A stretch of 64,000 nt of DNA, taken from positions 1 through 64,000 of the forward strand of contig NZ_BMVU01000009.1 in NCBI RefSeq assembly GCF_014650875.1, written 5' to 3'. The notes under the pieces are model-generated. The model did no database searches, was not told the origin of the DNA, and saw only the letters and a program-made list of their open reading frames with translations. The stretch is from Streptomyces minutiscleroticus (GTDB taxonomy: Bacteria > Actinomycetota > Actinomycetes > Streptomycetales > Streptomycetaceae). Positions 44,370-54,336 of this stretch are shown here, one piece after another; positions within the stretch are counted from its first letter, which is position 1, and each line of letters starts with the position of its first letter. A program made the position numbers and the translations under genes.

Positions 44370-45887
44370 ATGAGCAGCAGCGACCGGAGCCTGGAAGTGG
44401 GCGTGAAGACTTACGAGGTGCGCACGTACGGGTGCCAGATGAACGTCCACGACTCCGAGAGGCTCTCCGGGCTGCTGGAGGACGCCGGGTACGTCCGGGC
44501 GCCCGAGGGCTCGGACGGCGACGCGGACGTCGTGGTCTTCAACACCTGCGCGGTGCGCGAGAACGCCGACAACCGCCTCTACGGCAACCTCGGCCGGCTC
44601 GCCCCGAAGAAGGCCGCGCGGCCCGGCATGCAGATCGCCGTCGGCGGCTGCCTTGCCCAGAAGGACCGCGACACCATCGTGAAGAAGGCGCCCTGGGTCG
44701 ACGTCGTCTTCGGCACGCACAACATCGGCAAGCTGCCCGTCCTGCTGGAGCGCGCCCGCGTGCAGGAGGAGGCGCAGGTCGAGATCGCCGAGTCGCTGGA
44801 GGCATTCCCCTCCACGCTGCCGACCCGCCGCGAGAGCGCGTACGCCGCGTGGGTCTCCATCTCCGTCGGATGCAACAACACCTGCACGTTCTGCATCGTC
44901 CCCGCCCTGCGCGGCAAGGAGAAGGACCGCCGCACCGGCGACATCCTGGCCGAGATCGAGGCCCTGGTCGGCGAGGGCGTCTCCGAGATCACCCTGCTCG
45001 GCCAGAACGTCAACGCCTACGGCAGCGACATCGGCGACCGCGAGGCCTTCAGCAAGCTGCTGCGGGCCTGCGGACAGATCGACGGCCTGGAGCGGGTCCG
45101 CTTCACCTCGCCGCACCCGCGCGACTTCACCGACGACGTGATCGCCGCCATGGCCGAGACGCCGAACGTGATGCCGCAGCTGCACATGCCGCTGCAGTCC
45201 GGCTCCGACCCGGTCCTGAAGGCCATGCGCCGCTCCTACCGCCAGGAGCGCTACCTGAACATCATCCGCAAGGTGCGCGAGGCCATCCCGCACGCGGCGA
45301 TCACCACCGACATCATCGTGGGCTTCCCCGGCGAGACCGAGGAGGACTTCGAGCAGACGCTGCACGTGGTCCGCGAGGCCCGCTTCGCCCAGGCGTTCAC
45401 CTTCCAGTACTCCAAGCGCCCCGGCACCCCGGCGGCCACCATGGAGAACCAGATCCCCAAGGAGGTCGTCCAGGCGCGCTACGAGCGCCTCGTCGCCCTC
45501 CAGGAGGAGATCTCCTGGGAGGAGAACAAGAAGCAGGTCGGCCGCACCCTGGAGCTGATGGTCGCCGAGGGCGAGGGCCGCAAGGACGGTGCCACGCAGC
45601 GCCTGTCCGGCCGTGCCCCCGACAACCGCCTGGTGCACTTCACCAAGCCGGAGCAGGAGGTGCGCCCCGGCGACGTGGTGACCGTCGAGGTCACGTACGC
45701 CGCCCCGCACCACCTCCTCGCCGAGGGCCCCGTCCTGGACGTGCGCCGCACGCGCGCGGGCGACGCCTGGGAGAAGCGCAACGCGGCCGAGGCCGCGAAG
45801 CCCCAGGGCGTGATGCTGGGCCTGCCGAGGATCGGCGTCCCCGAGCCGCTGCCGGTCGCGGCGGGCAGCGCCTGCGGCTGCGACTGA
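44370..45887 (+). CDS. miaB: tRNA-2-methylthio-N6-dimethylallyladenosine synthase MiaB
   Basis: The 505-residue protein is a radical-SAM methylthiotransferase: N-terminal cluster domain with [21 protein letters not shown] and GGCLAQ; radical-SAM motif CNNTCTFC (C168, C172, C175); and a C-terminal TRAM domain (about 390-470). It adds the methylthio group to i6A37 of tRNA made by MiaA, encoded 1.8 kb downstream. The C-terminus ends SACGCD. ATG 44370 is used; a further start at GTG within codon 11 is possible. Together miaB and miaA form the tRNA A37 modification set. Confidence 0.95.
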   Translation: MSSSDRSLEVGVKTYEVRTYGCQMNVHDSERLSGLLEDAGYVRAPEGSDGDADVVVFNTCAVRENADNRLYGNLGRLAPKKAARPGMQIAVGGCLAQKDRDTIVKKAPWVDVVFGTHNIGKLPVLLERARVQEEAQVEIAESLEAFPSTLPTRRESAYAAWVSISVGCNNTCTFCIVPALRGKEKDRRTGDILAEIEALVGEGVSEITLLGQNVNAYGSDIGDREAFSKLLRACGQIDGLERVRFTSPHPRDFTDDVIAAMAETPNVMPQLHMPLQSGSDPVLKAMRRSYRQERYLNIIRKVREAIPHAAITTDIIVGFPGETEEDFEQTLHVVREARFAQAFTFQYSKRPGTPAATMENQIPKEVVQARYERLVALQEEISWEENKKQVGRTLELMVAEGEGRKDGATQRLSGRAPDNRLVHFTKPEQEVRPGDVVTVEVTYAAPHHLLAEGPVLDVRRTRAGDAWEKRNAAEAAKPQGVMLGLPRIGVPEPLPVAAGSACGCD

Positions 45888-46230
45888 CCACGGCCCCGCC
45901 CTCGGCCCGCCTCCGTCCGGCCTCTTTGAGGGTTCCGGCCGCCCCGGCCGGCCTTTGACCGGCCCGGGCCCGGCCCGCCCCCGGACGGCCGGGCCGGTCC
46001 CGGCCGGATTTGTCCGGCCGGCCTCCGACCGGTCCGTTCCGGTCGGCCCGGCCTGATCACGGCCTGTCCCGACCCGTCCGGCCTCATCCCGGTCCAATCA
46101 CGGCCTGCCCGTGACCGGGCCGGTCACAGGCAGGCCGCGCGGGGTTCCCGGCCCCGGGCTTGAGGTCGTTCCGGTGGCTTCGGCCCGGTTCCCGGCGGTG
46201 TCCGCCGCCGGGGCGCGTACGCTGCCGATC
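45888..46230. repeat. GC-rich intergenic region with CCGGCC-type repeats
   Basis: No gene is supported in these 343 bases. From 45905 to 46140 the sequence is made of variants of TCCGGCCGGCCT, CCGGTCCC and CACGGCCTG in direct and inverted order. It probably forms alternative hairpins. The promoter for the LigB-like gene should lie in the last 90 bases. Confidence 0.65.
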
Positions 46231-46956
46231 ATGCTTGTCGCCGCAGCCGTCTGCCCCTGCCCGCCGCTGCTCGTGCCCGAGGTCGCCTCGGGCGCGGCAC
46301 CCGAGCTGGACGCCGCCCGCGCCGCGTGCACGGACGCCCTCGGCGTGCTCTCCGCCGCGCGCCCCGACCTGCTGGTCGTCGTGGGGCCCGCCGAGCAGAG
46401 CGGCCGCGGCGTCCACGCGGAGGGCGCGCGCGGGTCGTTCCGCGCCTTCGGCGTGGACCTCGGCGTACGGCTGGGCCGCGCGGGGCGGGGCCGGGGACCG
46501 GAGGTCGCCGACCGCGAGCTGCCGCCCTCCCTCGCCGTGGCCGCCTGGCTGCTGGAGCACGCCGGCGGCATCGACGCGCCCGTCGAGGGGCTGGGCGTCG
46601 GCGACCCGCTGGACCCCGTGCTGTGCCTCGACGCGGGGCGGGAGGTCGCCGGACGGGCCGGACGGGTGGCCCTGCTGGTGATGGGCGACGGCAGCGCGTG
46701 CCGGACGGTCAAGGCGCCCGGGTACCTGGACGAGCGGGCGGAGCCCTTCGACGCGGAGGTCGCGCGGGCGCTGGGCACGGCGGACGTGGCGGCGCTGAAG
46801 GCGCTGGACACCGGCCTGGCGCACGAGCTGAAGGCCGCGGGCCGCGCCCCCTGGCAGGTGCTCGCGGGAGCGGCCGAGGGCGCGTCCCTGACCGGCGAGC
46901 TCCTGTACGAGGACGCGCCCTACGGCGTGGGATACGTGGTGGCCGCCTGGACGTAG
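46231..46956 (+). CDS. Class III extradiol dioxygenase subunit B-like protein
   Basis: The 241-residue protein matches the LigB-like fold common in Streptomyces beside miaA. It begins MLVAAAVCPCPPLLVPEVA and has DLLVVVGPAE, ALLVMGDGS and a C-terminal PYGVGYVVAAW segment. The family binds Fe(II) in ring-cleaving enzymes and also includes MEMO-like proteins, but the full set of active-site histidines is not evident here, so the biochemical role is unknown. ATG 46231 is the family start. A hairpin follows at 47003. Confidence 0.8.
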   Translation: MLVAAAVCPCPPLLVPEVASGAAPELDAARAACTDALGVLSAARPDLLVVVGPAEQSGRGVHAEGARGSFRAFGVDLGVRLGRAGRGRGPEVADRELPPSLAVAAWLLEHAGGIDAPVEGLGVGDPLDPVLCLDAGREVAGRAGRVALLVMGDGSACRTVKAPGYLDERAEPFDAEVARALGTADVAALKALDTGLAHELKAAGRAPWQVLAGAAEGASLTGELLYEDAPYGVGYVVAAWT

Positions 46957-47002
46957 GCGGTACAGGCGCCCGCCGCGTACCGGACCGCCGGACCGCGGCG
47001 GA

Positions 47003-47036
47003 GGGGAGGCGAGGGGCACTGGGCCCCCGCCTCCCC
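47003..47036. terminator. Hairpin between LigB-like gene and the small acidic protein gene
   Basis: A 15-base-pair stem with one mismatch (47003-47017 with 47022-47036) closes on a four-base loop. It lies between convergent genes and can terminate both. Confidence 0.65.
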
Positions 47037-47098
47037 CTCCTCCTCGCCGCCGGGACCGGCCGCGGACGTACGGCGACGGCCCTCCGTCCGCGGAACGG

Positions 47099-47527
47099 TC
47101 AGCTGCGGGCGGCCTCGCCCGCGGGCTCGTTGTCGACGGCCCGCTCGGCCGACTGCTGCCGCGGGATCTCGACCTCGCCCGACGCCTCGTCCGGCGCCCC
47201 GCCCGACACCCTGTCCGGGGCCTCGTCGGCCGCCTCCCCGGGCGCGGCCTGTGCCGCCGACCCGGTCCGCGCCTCGTCACCGGCGGTCTCACCGGCCGTC
47301 TCCCCGGCCGTACCCGGCGCCTCCTGCGCCGTCCCCTCTTCCCGCTCTCCCCGGGGCGCCTCGGCCCCGGTCCCGGTTCCGGCCGCCGCCCCGGCCCCGG
47401 TCTCCGGCCCGGTCGCCGGTGCGCTCTTCGTGCCCTCGCCGTCGGCCACCACGGTGGCCGCCGTCTCGGCGGCCGGTGCCTCTGCGGTGGCCTTCGACCT
47501 GCGCAGGAGTCGCGCGAAAATACCCAT
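47099..47527 (-). CDS. Small protein with basic N-terminus and acidic low-complexity tail
   Basis: The 142-residue protein starts MGIFARLLRRSKATAEA, a short amphipathic basic helix, then becomes Ala/Gly/Glu/Thr-rich and acidic to the end (repeats of GETAGETAGDEA type). It is probably disordered. GGAG lies five bases before ATG 47527. Proteins with a similar N-terminus occur beside miaA in other Streptomyces, where I recall vague names such as gliding motility protein, without experimental support. Unknown function; the divergent miaA begins 181 bases away. Confidence 0.65.
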   Translation of the reverse strand: MGIFARLLRRSKATAEAPAAETAATVVADGEGTKSAPATGPETGAGAAAGTGTGAEAPRGEREEGTAQEAPGTAGETAGETAGDEARTGSAAQAAPGEAADEAPDRVSGGAPDEASGEVEIPRQQSAERAVDNEPAGEAARS

Positions 47528-47708
47528 ATCCGCTCCATGTAGTGCTCGTGCGGGCGATATCCCGCGCATCCCGGTGTGCCTCGTTGCCTCGCCCGGGGCG
47601 CCGGTCCTCGAACCGGCGGTTGAAACCTCGCAACAGGCAACGAACCCGGAGCCGTGGCGTCACGTCGCTCGTTCGAGAAGGGGCGTGCGGGTTTGCGAGA
47701 CTGTGGCG

Positions 47709-48647
47709 GTGAGTAGTGCAGCCCCCGCTCCGCGGGTCATCGCCGTCGTCGGTCCCACCGCCGCGGGAAAGTCCGATCTGGGTGTCCACCTGGCGCAGCG
47801 TCTCGGCGGCGAGGTCATCAACGCCGACTCGATGCAGCTCTACCGGGGCATGGACATCGGTACCGCCAAACTGACGCCCGAGGAGCGCGGCGGGGTCCCG
47901 CACCACCTCCTCGACGTCTGGGACGTCACCGTGACGGCGAGCGTCGCCGAGTACCAGAGGCTCGCCCGCGAGCGGATCGACGCACTGCTCGCCGAGGGGC
48001 GCTGGCCGATCCTGGTCGGCGGCTCCGGCCTGTACGTCCGCGGCGCCGTGGACCACCTGGAGTTCCCGGGCACCGACCCCGAGGTGCGGGCCCGCCTGGA
48101 GGAGGAGCTCGCGCTGCGCGGCTCCGGCACGCTGCACGCCCGGCTGGCCGCCGCCGACCCCGAGGCCGCGCGGGCCATCCTGCCCGGCAACGGCCGCCGC
48201 ATCGTGCGGGCCCTGGAGGTCATCGAGATCACCGGCAGGCCGTTCACCGCGAACCTGCCCGGCCACGACTCGGTGTACGACACCGTGCAGATCGGCGTCG
48301 ACGTGCCCCGTCCCGAGCTCGACGAGCGCATCGCCCGGCGCGTCGACCGCATGTGGGAGGCCGGCCTCGTCGACGAGGTGCGCGCGCTGGAGGCCCAGGG
48401 GCTGCGGGAGGGGCGTACGGCATCGCGCGCGCTCGGCTATCAGCAGGTGCTCGCGGCGCTCGCAGGGGAGTGCGGTGAGGACGAGGCGCGCGCCGAGACC
48501 GTGCGCGCCACCAAGCGGTTCGCCCGGCGCCAGGACTCCTGGTTCCGGCGTGACCCCAGGGTGCACTGGCTGAGCGGGGCCGCGACGGACGCCGGGGAAC
48601 TTCCGGGGCTGGCTCTCACGTTGGTCGAACGACCGGTTACAGCCTGA
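47709..48647 (+). CDS. miaA: tRNA dimethylallyltransferase MiaA
   Basis: The 312-residue enzyme adds a dimethylallyl group to A37 of tRNAs reading UNN codons. Visible motifs are the P-loop GPTAAGKSDLG near residue 14, INADSMQLYRGMDIGTAK, the DIGTAK-HHLLD block, and GGSGLYVRGAVD. GTG 47709 is chosen; GTG 47703, two codons earlier, is also possible. Its product is the substrate of MiaB, encoded upstream. Followed by the conserved membrane protein gene and dapF. Confidence 0.95.
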   Translation: MSSAAPAPRVIAVVGPTAAGKSDLGVHLAQRLGGEVINADSMQLYRGMDIGTAKLTPEERGGVPHHLLDVWDVTVTASVAEYQRLARERIDALLAEGRWPILVGGSGLYVRGAVDHLEFPGTDPEVRARLEEELALRGSGTLHARLAAADPEAARAILPGNGRRIVRALEVIEITGRPFTANLPGHDSVYDTVQIGVDVPRPELDERIARRVDRMWEAGLVDEVRALEAQGLREGRTASRALGYQQVLAALAGECGEDEARAETVRATKRFARRQDSWFRRDPRVHWLSGAATDAGELPGLALTLVERPVTA

Positions 48648-48755
48648 TCACGTCATGGCATCGGGACGCCCCGCCCGCCGTTGGGGCCTCCGGCGCCGTG
48701 CCATCATCGAGCTTCGATCGACCAAGTGGAGTCCGAGTTGGGAGGGCGCGTGGCG

Positions 48756-49307
48756 ATGGAGGCCGGCCCTCGCGACACCGCACCAGGCGGCAAGAACGTC
48801 ACCGCCGAGGGCGGTGCGCACGTCACCGTGCCGGAGCCGGTCGACGACCGGCTGGACCCGGACGGCGACCGACTGGCGCCGGACGGTGACCGGCTGACCC
48901 CGGACGGGCCGGACGATCCCCCCGGCGTGACCGACGACGGGCCCGGGCCCGACGAGATGTTCGCGGAGCCCGAGGTCGAGGTCGAGCTGCGCCCGCAGCG
49001 CAGGCTGCGCATCTGGCAGCTCGCGCCCATCGTGGGGCTCTCCGCGCTCGGCTCCCTGATGTTCGCGTTCCCGCTCGCCTTCGACTTCGGCGAGAGCGGC
49101 GCCATGATCGCCATGCTCGGCCTGCTGATCTGCTCGTGCGCGGCGGGCTGGGGCATGATGGCCGCCCGCCGCGTCGGCCACACCTGGCCCGGGCTGGCCC
49201 AGCGCGGCTCCGACCGCCGCCGGGACTGGCGGGTCGTGCTCCTGTACGCCGTGGTGGTCACCGCCGTCGTGGTGCTCGCGGTGTGGCGGGTGGCCCGCCT
49301 GCGCTGA
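48756..49307 (+). CDS. Conserved membrane protein, unknown function
   Basis: The 183-residue protein has an acidic N-terminal half with short DPDGDRLAPDGDRL repeats, then two membrane spans (about residues 85-105 and 110-130) and one further hydrophobic segment near the C-terminus (about 160-178). Similar proteins sit between miaA and dapF in other Streptomyces. GGGAGGG nine bases before ATG 48756 supports this start; GTG 48750 is another option. No function is recognised. Confidence 0.75.
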   Translation: MEAGPRDTAPGGKNVTAEGGAHVTVPEPVDDRLDPDGDRLAPDGDRLTPDGPDDPPGVTDDGPGPDEMFAEPEVEVELRPQRRLRIWQLAPIVGLSALGSLMFAFPLAFDFGESGAMIAMLGLLICSCAAGWGMMAARRVGHTWPGLAQRGSDRRRDWRVVLLYAVVVTAVVVLAVWRVARLR

Positions 49308-49561
49308 CCGGCACCGCCCCGCCGGACGCGTCCTGCGTCCCGGCGGGCCCGAGCCCGTCACCGCCTCTCCGGGAACCGTCTCCGGAGAAGCCTCCCCGAG
49401 AAGCCGTCTCGGAAGCGGCCTCTCCGAGGCACCGTCCCGGGGGCCGCCGCACCGCCTCCGCGAGCCGTCGCGCCGGCACCGTCCGGAGCGTGGCGCCGGC
49501 CGGCGTGCGACGTCGCGCCGGCCCGGCGCGAGGCGGCCCGCGGACCCCGTACGATCGAGGA

Positions 49562-50431
49562 ATGAGCACGCGGATCGCCTTCCTCAAGGGGCACGGCACC
49601 GAGAACGACTTCGTGATCGTCCCGGACCCCGACAACACCGTCGACCTGCCCCCGGCCACCGTGGCCGCCCTGTGCGACCGCCGCGCGGGCGTCGGCGGCG
49701 ACGGCGTGCTGCACGCCGTGCGCTCGGCGGCGCACCCCGAGGCCCGGGAGATGGCGGCCGAGGCGGAGTGGTTCATGGACTACCGCAACGGCGACGGCTC
49801 GGTCGCCGAGATGTGCGGCAACGGCGTACGGGTCTTCGCGCGCTACCTCCAGCACGCCGGGCACGTCACCGAGGGGGACCTCGCGATCGCCACGCGCGGC
49901 GGCGTGAAGAGGGTCCACCTCGCCAAGGACGGCGACGTCACCGTCGACATGGGCCGGGCGCTCCTGCCCGAGGGCGAGGTCTCCGTGCGCGTCGGCGGGC
50001 GCAGCTGGCCCGCCCGCAACGTGAACATGGGCAACCCGCACGCGGTCGCCTTCGTCGACGACCTCGACCACGCCGGCGACCTGCTGAGCCCGCCGCCCGT
50101 CAGCCCGGCGGCCGCCTACCCGGACGGCGTGAACGTGGAGTTCGTCGTCGACCGCGGACCCCGGCACGTCGCGCTGCGCGTGCACGAGCGCGGCTCCGGC
50201 GAGACCCGTTCGTGCGGCACGGGCGCGTGCGCCGTGGCCGTCGCCGCCGCGCGCCGGGACGGCGTCGACCCGGCCGCGACCGGGACGCCCGCCACGTACA
50301 CCGTCGACGTGCCCGGCGGACGGCTGGTGATCACCGAGCGCCCCGACGGCGGGATCGAGATGACGGGGCCCGCGGTGATCGTCGCCGAGGGCGAGATCGA
50401 CACGGAGTGGCTCGAAACGGTCCGGCGGTGA
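49562..50431 (+). CDS. dapF: Diaminopimelate epimerase DapF
   Basis: The 289-residue enzyme converts LL- to meso-diaminopimelate for lysine and peptidoglycan synthesis. The two catalytic cysteines are in AEMCGNGVRVF and SCGTGACAV, and the GHGTENDFVIV start and DYRNGDGSVAEMCGNG block are typical. The unusual part is only slight differences in loops. ATG 49562 begins the conserved fold. It is preceded by 254 bases of non-coding sequence. Confidence 0.96.
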   Translation: MSTRIAFLKGHGTENDFVIVPDPDNTVDLPPATVAALCDRRAGVGGDGVLHAVRSAAHPEAREMAAEAEWFMDYRNGDGSVAEMCGNGVRVFARYLQHAGHVTEGDLAIATRGGVKRVHLAKDGDVTVDMGRALLPEGEVSVRVGGRSWPARNVNMGNPHAVAFVDDLDHAGDLLSPPPVSPAAAYPDGVNVEFVVDRGPRHVALRVHERGSGETRSCGTGACAVAVAAARRDGVDPAATGTPATYTVDVPGGRLVITERPDGGIEMTGPAVIVAEGEIDTEWLETVRR

Positions 50432-50633
50432 ACCACTTCGAGATCCAAAACCGGCCAGGTCTGAACCTTCGCTCGAATGGGTGATCCGTTTCACGCTCGG
50501 CGAGAGGCGGTCGGCCGGGCGTGGTGGGCTCGGTAGCATCAAGGACCGGCCCGGACGGGGGAACGACACGGTCCCCTTCGGCGCGTACGCCGTGGGGCAC
50601 CCCGTCCGCCGGTCCACGCAGCCGGAGGTGCCC

Positions 50634-52763
50634 ATGAGTGCGGAGGCGACGAATCCCGCGACGCCAGGTCCAGTACCGGGAGCGCGGCGCAGGCGCGGCC
50701 GCCCGCGCATCGACCTGCGCCGCATCGGCCGGGCGGCGCTCCTGGGACCCGCGGCCCGCGACCGGCTGCCCGACGCGATCGGGCACGTCGTCGAGGCCCA
50801 CCGCGCGCACCACCCCGAGGCCGACCTGGACCCCCTGCGCCGGGCGTACGTCCTGGCCGAGTCCTCGCACCGCGGCCAGATGCGCAAGAGCGGCGAGCCC
50901 TACATCACGCACCCGCTCGCGGTGACCCTGATCCTGGCCGAACTGGGCGCCGAGACCACGACGCTGACCGCCTCCCTGCTCCACGACACCGTCGAGGACA
51001 CGGAAGTGACGCTCGACCAGGTGCGGGACCAGTTCGGCGAGGAGGTCCGCTACCTGGTCGACGGCGTCACCAAGCTGGAGAAGGTCGACTACGGGGCGGC
51101 GGCCGAGCCCGAGACGTTCCGCAAGATGCTCGTGGCCACCGGCAACGACGTCCGCGTGATGTCGATCAAACTGGCCGACCGGCTGCACAACATGCGCACC
51201 CTGGGCGTCATGCGGCCCGAGAAACAGGCCCGCATCGCCAAGGTGACCCGCGACGTCCTGATCCCCCTCGCCGAGCGGCTCGGCGTCCAGATGCTCAAGA
51301 CGGAGCTGGAGGACCTCGTCTTCGCGATCCTGCACCCCGAGGAGTACGCGCGCACCCGGGAGCTCATCGCCGCCAACGCCGCCCGGGACGGCGACCCCCT
51401 CGCCGAGGTCGCGGAGGAGGTGCGCGGCGTCCTGCGCGAGGCCGGGCTCCAGGCCGACGTGCAGATCAGGCCCCGCCACTTCGTCTCCGTGCACCGCATC
51501 TCGCGCAAGCGCGGCGACCTGCGCGGCACCGACTTCGGCCGCATCCTGGTGCTCGTGAACGAGGACGCCGACTGCTACGGCGTCCTCGGCGAGCTGCACA
51601 CCTGCCTCACGCCGGTGGTGTCGGAGTTCAAGGACTTCATCGCCGTCCCCAAGTTCAACCTGTACCAGTCGCTGCACACGGCCGTGGCCCGCCCCAGCGG
51701 CGAGATCGCCGAGGTGCTCATCCGCACCCACCAGATGCACAAGGTCGCCGAGGCCGGCGTGATCGCGCTCGGCAACCCCTACGCCGGGCCGCCGGAGGAC
51801 CAGGCCGACAGCGACGGCGAACGCGCCGACCCGACCCGCCCCGGCTGGCTCTCCCGCCTCCTCACCTGGCAGGAGGCGGCCCCGGACCCCGACACGTTCT
51901 GGTCCACCCTGCGCGCCGACCTCGCCCAGGACCGGGAGATCACCGTCTTCCGCGCCGACGGCGGCTCGCTGGGGCTGCCCGAGGGCGCCAGCTGCGTCGA
52001 CGCCGCCTACGCCCAGTACGGGGAGGACGCGCACGCCTGCATCGGCGCCCGCGTCAACGGCCGCCTCGCGACCCTGAGCACGGTCCTGCGCGACGGTGAC
52101 ACCGTGCAGCTCCTCATGGGGCAGGACCCCGCCTCCGAGCCCTCCAGGGAGTGGCTGGAGCACGCGCACACGCCCACCGCCCGCATCGCCATCCAGCGCT
52201 GGCTCGCCACCCACCCCGCGGCCGCCGAGACGGCCGCCGACACGCCCCGGAGCGGCGGTTCCCCCGACCGGCGCCCGCCCGCCGACGGCCCCGCCCCGCG
52301 CCCCGCCGCCGCGGACGTCGTCGTCGACCGGCCCGGCGCCTCCGTGCGCCTCGCCGGCTGCTGCACGCCCGTACCGCCCGACGGCATCACCGGCTTCGCC
52401 GTGCGCGGGGGAGTGGTGACCGTGCACCGCCTGGAGTGCGCGGGGGTCCGGCGCATGAAGGTCACGGGGCGCACCGAGGTCGCGGTGCGCTGGGGGGACA
52501 CCACGGAGTGCCGCGTCACCCTGGTCGCCGAGTCCTTCGGGCGGGCCCACCTGCTCGCCGACCTCACCGAGGCCATCGCCGTGGAGGGCGTCGCCATCGT
52601 CTCCGCGACCGTCGAGCCCCCCAGCCAGCAGCGCGTACGGCACACCTACTCGCTCCAGCTGCCGGACGCCGCCCGGCTGCCCGCCCTGATGAGGGCGATG
52701 CGCAACGTGCCGGGCGTGTACGACGTGCGGCGCGCGCAGTACGCGGCGGCGGCCGCGCGGTAG
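50634..52763 (+). CDS. rshA: RelA/SpoT homologue (RSH), RshA type
   Basis: The 709-residue protein has an HD hydrolase domain (LLHDTVEDT; FRKMLVAT and IKLADRLHNMRT), a (p)ppGpp synthetase-like domain (FKDFIAVPKFNLYQSLHTAV), a TGS domain (EITVFRADGGSLGLPEGASCVDAAYAQ), a conserved-cysteine segment (LAGCCTPV) and a C-terminal ACT domain. RshA is a second RSH of Streptomyces besides RelA. The hydrolase motifs look intact, but the synthetase end is diverged: AEAGVIALG stands where AEYGIAAHW is usual. It is thus uncertain how well it synthesises alarmone. GGAGG five bases before ATG 50634 decides the start; an upstream frame from 50481 is untranslated leader. Confidence 0.92.
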   Translation: MSAEATNPATPGPVPGARRRRGRPRIDLRRIGRAALLGPAARDRLPDAIGHVVEAHRAHHPEADLDPLRRAYVLAESSHRGQMRKSGEPYITHPLAVTLILAELGAETTTLTASLLHDTVEDTEVTLDQVRDQFGEEVRYLVDGVTKLEKVDYGAAAEPETFRKMLVATGNDVRVMSIKLADRLHNMRTLGVMRPEKQARIAKVTRDVLIPLAERLGVQMLKTELEDLVFAILHPEEYARTRELIAANAARDGDPLAEVAEEVRGVLREAGLQADVQIRPRHFVSVHRISRKRGDLRGTDFGRILVLVNEDADCYGVLGELHTCLTPVVSEFKDFIAVPKFNLYQSLHTAVARPSGEIAEVLIRTHQMHKVAEAGVIALGNPYAGPPEDQADSDGERADPTRPGWLSRLLTWQEAAPDPDTFWSTLRADLAQDREITVFRADGGSLGLPEGASCVDAAYAQYGEDAHACIGARVNGRLATLSTVLRDGDTVQLLMGQDPASEPSREWLEHAHTPTARIAIQRWLATHPAAAETAADTPRSGGSPDRRPPADGPAPRPAAADVVVDRPGASVRLAGCCTPVPPDGITGFAVRGGVVTVHRLECAGVRRMKVTGRTEVAVRWGDTTECRVTLVAESFGRAHLLADLTEAIAVEGVAIVSATVEPPSQQRVRHTYSLQLPDAARLPALMRAMRNVPGVYDVRRAQYAAAAAR

Positions 52764-52830
52764 CACCCGTTCGGGTGGGTGGGACGCGCGTCGCCGCCGT
52801 GGGGCGTGCGGCCGCTGATAGCCGTGGTGC

Positions 52831-54336
52831 ATGCTGCGCACCCTCCGGACCAGGACCAGGATCCCGCGACGGCCGGCGGCGGCCCTGCTCGCCTCCGCCG
52901 CCTCCCTCTGCCTCCTCGCCGCGAGCGCCCCGCCGGCCCCGCTGGGCGTGGGCGACCGGCTCTACCCGCACCTGGGCAACCCCGGCTACGACGTCACCGC
53001 CTACGACCTGGCCTTCACCTACCCCGGCGGCAACAGCGAGCCGCTCCCGGCCGTCACCGTGATCACCGCCCGGGCGACCGCCTGGCTGGAGCGGATCAAT
53101 CTCGACCACTCCCACGGGAAGGTGCGCTCCGTCGAGGTCGACGGTGCGCCGGCGGTGTTCCGGTCCGTGGGCGAGGACCTCGTGGTCACGCCCCGCGTCC
53201 CGCTGCCGCCGGGCCTCCCCTTCCGCGTCACCGTGCGGCACGACAGCGACCCGGCCCCCGGCAAGGGCGTCGAGAGCGGCTGGGTGCGCACCGCCGACGG
53301 GCTGGCCATGGCCAACCAGGCCGACGCCGCGCACCGCGTCTTCCCCGGCAACGACCACCCCTCCGACAAGGCGTTCTTCACTTTCCGGATCACCACCCCC
53401 AAGGGGTACACGGCCGTCGCCAACGGTCTGCCGACGGGCACGCGCCGGGCCGCCGGCTCCGCCACGACCTGGACGTACCGCACCCGCCACCCCATGGCCA
53501 CCGAACTCGCCCAGGTCTCCGTCGGCCGCTCCGCCGTCGTGCGCCGCGAGGGACCGGACGGGCTGCCCGTCCGCGACGTGGTCCCCGCGAAGGACCGCCG
53601 GAGGCTGGAGCCGTGGCTCGCGAAGACCCCCGGCCAGATCCGCTGGATGGAGCGGAAGGTCGGCGGCTACCCCTTCGAGAACTACGGGCTGCTGGTCGCC
53701 GAGGCGCAGACCGGGTTCGAACTGGAGACGCAGACGCTCTCGCTCTTCGAGAAGCACCTGTTCACCGAGCCCGCCTACCCGAAGTGGTACGTCGAGTCGA
53801 TCATGGTGCACGAGCTGGCGCACCAGTGGTTCGGCGACAGCGTCACCCCGCGCACCTGGTCCGACCTGTGGCTCAGCGAGGGGCACGCCACCTGGTACGA
53901 GGCCCTGTACGCAGAGGAGACCGCGGACCGGCCTTTGAAGGACCGGATGCGGGCCGCCTACCGGGCCTCCGACGCCTGGCGCGCCTCCGGCGGCCCGCCC
54001 GCGCGGCCCGAGGCCCCGAAGGCCGGAAGCGGCAAGATCGGCATCTTCCGGCCCAACGTGTACGACGGCAGCGCCCTGGTGCTGTACGCGCTGCGCCAGG
54101 AGATCGGCCGCCCGGCCTTCGAGCGGCTGGAGCGGGCCTGGGTGGGCACGCACCGGGACGGCACGGCGACGGCGGCGGACTTCGTGCGGCTCGCGTCGGA
54201 GATCGCAGGGCGTGACCTGGACGGCTTCTTCGAGGGCTGGCTGTACGGCGAGAAGACCCCGCCGATGCCTGGGCACCCGGACTGGCGCAGCCGGGCGCCG
54301 GAGGCGAAGGCCGGGGCCGGGGAGCAGGGGCGGTGA
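52831..54336 (+). CDS. Secreted M1-family metallopeptidase
   Basis: The 501-residue protein begins with a signal peptide (RIPRRPAAALLASAASLCLLAASAPPAP). The catalytic motif HELAHQWFGD (H327, E328, H331) with the third zinc ligand E350 in WLSEGHA is intact and spaced HEXXH-18-E. The usual GAMEN aminopeptidase motif is not recognisable; the corresponding place reads AQTGFELETQ. It therefore fits the M1 gluzincins but may not be a classical aminopeptidase. It is shorter than full PepN because it lacks the large C-terminal domain. ATG 52831 lies 67 bases after rshA. Confidence 0.88.
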   Translation: MLRTLRTRTRIPRRPAAALLASAASLCLLAASAPPAPLGVGDRLYPHLGNPGYDVTAYDLAFTYPGGNSEPLPAVTVITARATAWLERINLDHSHGKVRSVEVDGAPAVFRSVGEDLVVTPRVPLPPGLPFRVTVRHDSDPAPGKGVESGWVRTADGLAMANQADAAHRVFPGNDHPSDKAFFTFRITTPKGYTAVANGLPTGTRRAAGSATTWTYRTRHPMATELAQVSVGRSAVVRREGPDGLPVRDVVPAKDRRRLEPWLAKTPGQIRWMERKVGGYPFENYGLLVAEAQTGFELETQTLSLFEKHLFTEPAYPKWYVESIMVHELAHQWFGDSVTPRTWSDLWLSEGHATWYEALYAEETADRPLKDRMRAAYRASDAWRASGGPPARPEAPKAGSGKIGIFRPNVYDGSALVLYALRQEIGRPAFERLERAWVGTHRDGTATAADFVRLASEIAGRDLDGFFEGWLYGEKTPPMPGHPDWRSRAPEAKAGAGEQGR

